From: Herbidospora sakaeratensis
GTDB lineage: Bacteria; Actinomycetota; Actinomycetes; Streptosporangiales; Streptosporangiaceae
Reading direction: 5' to 3'
DNA length: 64,000 nt
Assembly: GCF_001570525.1 (NCBI RefSeq)
Contig: NZ_BBXC01000012.1
Location: 112,696-176,695 of the forward strand
Under the pieces are notes generated by a model, which saw only the letters and a program-made list of their open reading frames with translations, did no database searches and was not told the origin of the DNA. Each line of letters begins with the position of its first letter. The stretch's first letter is position 1. Positions 61,462 through 64,000 of the stretch are shown here, piece after piece. The translations under genes were made by a program, and so were the position numbers.

Positions 61462-64000
61462 CAGGAGTTTCCTCGTGTCGTCGCGGTTCCGAAGTAGCGC
61501 TCATTCTGCGCCACGATGGCTGCCCAGTCAGCGTTGTGGGGGAAGCGGACCACGTCCCAGCCGCCGTCGTAGAGGCGGTCTTCGGCCTCGGCATCCCGCT
61601 CGGCGACCACCGAGTCGTCGTGGACCGGGCCGTCGACGAAGACCGCGACCTTGACTCCGGGGAGCCGGTAGACGTAGTCGGGTCTGGCCAGTGCCTCGGT
61701 GATGAAGGTCTGCGCTTCGTCGGGCAGGCGCAGACCCCGCGTCTTCAGCCAGATGACGAAGTCGCCTTCGAGGCTGCTGTCCGCCTGCCCTTTCAGCCGT
61801 TCCATCTGCTCGGTACGGCTTTCGCCCCGCCCCGTCGTGGTCGCCTCGCCCCTGGCGAAGCGCAGCAACAGGTCGCGGATCGAGTGGCGATCGATCACAG
61901 CGTGGTTCGGCTGGTTTCCGTACGTGAGCAGGCATTCGTAGCATCCACGTGCGCACGGCCGATCAGGGTGGGCGCCACCTAGGTCGGTGCCGTCCGGCGC
62001 AAAATGGCAGATAGCCAAGGCCTCCTCGGCGGCGCTGGCCAGTGCTTCTCGCTCTGACTGCATGAGGCGCAGCACGCCGGCGCCCCCCTCGGCGGCCTCG
62101 GTGAACAGCATGCGGTTCCTGGGGCCGTCGTTCGGAGGCAGGAGCTCACTGTTCAGCTCGGAGTCCTCCAGCTCGAAGGCGGCTTCGATGCCGCGCTCCA
62201 GCGCGTACATGAGGGACAGCGCGACAGGTTCGGGCAGCGGTTCATCCAACTTCAGGACCAGGATGTTACGGGTGTCCTGGACGTAGGGGATGACCCGCTT
62301 GCGCTGCCGCTTCTCGTTGCCATCGGCGTCGACGACAGGCATCTCGCTGGAATCGCCAGAGGACTCGGACGCCTCGCGCTCGTTCAGCCAGCGGCCGTCG
62401 GCGGGGTCGAGCCAGAAACCGTCAGGTTCGTTCTCCTTGGCGCGCAACCGTCCGAGGTTGGAGATGCGGACGGTGGCGGAGTCCCCGAACGACAGGGTCC
62501 CGAGTTGTCCTGCCGCGTCGGCCACGATCGCGTCCCGGCGGCCGGACCGCAGACCGTGGTCGTTGAACTGGTAGGAGGTGACCAGCCGGAAACCGGCCCG
62601 GCGCCGCTCCTCCTCGTCGGAGGAGATCCGCTCCCGGCGTCGTGTGAAGACGGTGTGCAGCTGAAGCAGGCCGCGCGTGGGCGCGGGAAGCGGTTCCCGG
62701 CACATCTGGCATCGGTCGCTGCGTTCGCTGACGTCGTGGTGGTAGCCGCAGGAGACGCATCGCTGCGCGTCGGAGGTGACCAGATCTCCCGAGGAGTCGG
62801 GCGGCAACTGGATGCGCTCGACCTGGTAACGGGAGCCCTCGTGATAGATGAGCGCGCCGGGACCGAACTCGCGGATGGCCAGGAACCGGGGCCTCTGAAG
62901 GTAGTCGCCCTCGCCGAAACGGCGTCCGACGGTGGGGATGTAGGCGGCGAGCGGCAGTCGCGGGAACGAATAGCCGGGCAGGAACCCTTCGCTGGCCAGG
63001 TAACGGTAGGGATTGAAGTCCGAAAGCACCGACTTGCTGTCGACGCTCTCGTTCTTGAGCAGGTCGAGCTGGGTCTCGGCCTGCTTGCGGCGGCCTTCGG
63101 CGATCTTGCGGTCGCGTTCGGTGAGTGTGTGGTCGAGCCGGCGCCGATTCTGCTCGGCCTGATCCACGAGGGCGGCGCGGAACAGGTCCCGCCAGCGGTC
63201 GAAGGCCTGGTCGAACGTCTCCGGTGCCCGGCGGACCTGTTCCTCGATCCACTGCTCGTCCCACCACGTGGTGTCGGCGAACGTGGTCAGCACTCCGCTG
63301 AACACGCGGTGGGCGGCCGCGACGGCCTTTCGCTGCGCGTCCTGGTCATGTACGTCGGCGTCGACGCCGGAGTGCAGGCGCAGTTTCGGATTGGGCCGCC
63401 GGACGTTCTCGTCATAGCTGAGGTCGATGATGCCCGGAATGGTGTTGCCCAGTTTGAGCTGCGACTCGGCCAGCCAGATGGCCTGGACATGGGATCGGAC
63501 CAGGTCCTCGTTGGCCAGATCGAGCCGGGGCGGTGCGACCGCCCCGGAGACCATCCGCTCGGAGCGGCGGAAGTAGTACTGGTCATGGCTGTTGCCGGTG
63601 GCGCAGTAGGTCGTCACCAGTGCGGGCTGGCCGGATCGGCCCGCGCGGCCGCTGCGCTGGGCGTAGTTGGCCGGTGTGGGCGGCACGTTCCGCATCATCA
63701 CGGCGTTGAGGTCGGAGATGTCGACGCCCAATTCCATCGTGGGGGAGCAATAGAGCAGTTTCAGCTCTGCCTCGCGGAAAGCGTCCTCGCGCCGCGTCCG
63801 CTCTTCGGGGGAGACCTGGGCGGTGTGCTCCCGGGCGGTCAGGCCTGCCAGTGCGGTGGCGGTGTCGCGATAGAGGTCACGGAAGAAGACGTTGACCCGC
63901 GGGCCCTCGCCACTGGCGTAGGTCCGGGTCAGCGGGTCGTGACCACCGGTCTCCCCGGTCCCGGCCCGCCAGATGAGGCCGCCGGCGGCGACACGGTATC
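61461..64000 (-). CDS. helicase with DUF1998 and C-terminal nuclease-like domain (5' truncated by window end)
   Basis: The frame stays open to the right edge, so the gene begins beyond the window; about 845 residues are visible. First comes the helicase C-terminal half: ELKLLYCSPTMELGVDISDLNAVMMRNVPPTPANYAQRSGRAGR contains motifs V and VI of a DEAD/DEAH-type helicase. Next come a Cys-rich zinc site (CVSCGYHHDVSERSDRCQMC) and a DUF1998 region (EGGAGVLRLM, CARGCYECLLTYGNQPNH). The last 120 residues (FVIWLKTRGLRLPDEAQTFITEALARPDYVYRL, KVAVFVDGPVHDD, WDVVRFPH) resemble a Vsr/DUF559-type nuclease. Such helicase-DUF1998 proteins occur in DISARM and Druantia-like systems. It is the first visible gene of the defence operon. 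Confidence 0.85.
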   Translation of the reverse strand, partial: YRVAAGGLIWRAGTGETGGHDPLTRTYASGEGPRVNVFFRDLYRDTATALAGLTAREHTAQVSPEERTRREDAFREAELKLLYCSPTMELGVDISDLNAVMMRNVPPTPANYAQRSGRAGRSGQPALVTTYCATGNSHDQYYFRRSERMVSGAVAPPRLDLANEDLVRSHVQAIWLAESQLKLGNTIPGIIDLSYDENVRRPNPKLRLHSGVDADVHDQDAQRKAVAAAHRVFSGVLTTFADTTWWDEQWIEEQVRRAPETFDQAFDRWRDLFRAALVDQAEQNRRRLDHTLTERDRKIAEGRRKQAETQLDLLKNESVDSKSVLSDFNPYRYLASEGFLPGYSFPRLPLAAYIPTVGRRFGEGDYLQRPRFLAIREFGPGALIYHEGSRYQVERIQLPPDSSGDLVTSDAQRCVSCGYHHDVSERSDRCQMCREPLPAPTRGLLQLHTVFTRRRERISSDEEERRRAGFRLVTSYQFNDHGLRSGRRDAIVADAAGQLGTLSFGDSATVRISNLGRLRAKENEPDGFWLDPADGRWLNEREASESSGDSSEMPVVDADGNEKRQRKRVIPYVQDTRNILVLKLDEPLPEPVALSLMYALERGIEAAFELEDSELNSELLPPNDGPRNRMLFTEAAEGGAGVLRLMQSEREALASAAEEALAICHFAPDGTDLGGAHPDRPCARGCYECLLTYGNQPNHAVIDRHSIRDLLLRFARGEATTTGRGESRTEQMERLKGQADSSLEGDFVIWLKTRGLRLPDEAQTFITEALARPDYVYRLPGVKVAVFVDGPVHDDSVVAERDAEAEDRLYDGGWDVVRFPHNADWAAIVAQNERYFGTATTRGNS

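Overview
The window is GC-rich (about 70 percent G+C), with GTG/TTG starts, overlapping stop/start codons and actinobacterial families (SAV_915-type protein, DUF6223-like protein, SigE-type sigma factor, BTAD regulator, CBM2 and ricin-lectin secreted proteins). It suggests a filamentous actinomycete, plausibly Streptosporangiaceae or a relative; the exact genus cannot be read from the sequence.

Layout. 0.1-6.8 kb: an NmrA-type oxidoreductase and a ferric-siderophore import operon (ATPase, lipoprotein binding protein, fused double permease, siderophore-interacting reductase) reading leftward from an IdeR/DmdR-type iron box, then a YdeI-type protein and a FhuF-like 2Fe-2S protein. 6.8-17.6 kb: mostly housekeeping or secreted genes (CBM2 protein, TusA-like, alpha/beta hydrolase, SAV_915-type, a collagen-like protein with perfect 27-bp repeats, diaminopimelate decarboxylase, VOC protein, a large FAD/FeS oxidoreductase, a SigE-type sigma factor with a membrane-anchored partner, a HAD phosphatase). 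18.3-21.15 kb: a compact peptide cluster of three 43-residue double-glycine precursors next to one C39-peptidase ABC exporter. 21.2-31.2 kb: DJ-1/PfpI protein, ThuA-ricin protein, a P450-TetR-ferredoxin operon, MarR/NmrA divergent pair, a two-component system, small secreted and membrane proteins, a DHFR-type reductase and an AraC regulator. 31.2-34.7 kb: a large secreted phosphodiester glycosidase/metallophosphoesterase fusion.

From about 35 kb the window looks accessory: a two-gene system of unknown function (TerB-like membrane protein plus a second membrane-associated protein), a decayed IS3-type transposase, a frameshifted secreted-protein gene, a BTAD/NB-ARC regulator, and a TetR/glycosyltransferase pair with a perfect operator over the regulator's start codon. 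At 45.68 kb lies the 3' half only of a tRNA-Arg(CCT) gene followed by its terminator, which looks like the distal attachment site of an island extending rightward beyond the window. The island holds an IS5-type element with a frameshifted transposase and a defence block: an HTH/N6-adenine methylase facing a leftward run of six overlapping genes (helicase-DUF1998-nuclease, SNF2-type DrmD-like helicase, DrmMI-like methylase, McrB, McrC, RelE-like/UvrD helicase). Start and stop codons overlap at every junction, so these six are probably made as one translationally coupled defence system mixing class 1 DISARM-like and McrBC parts.

The two most interesting items are the three-precursor NYDW-repeat peptide cluster and the composite DISARM-like/McrBC operon inserted at tRNA-Arg.
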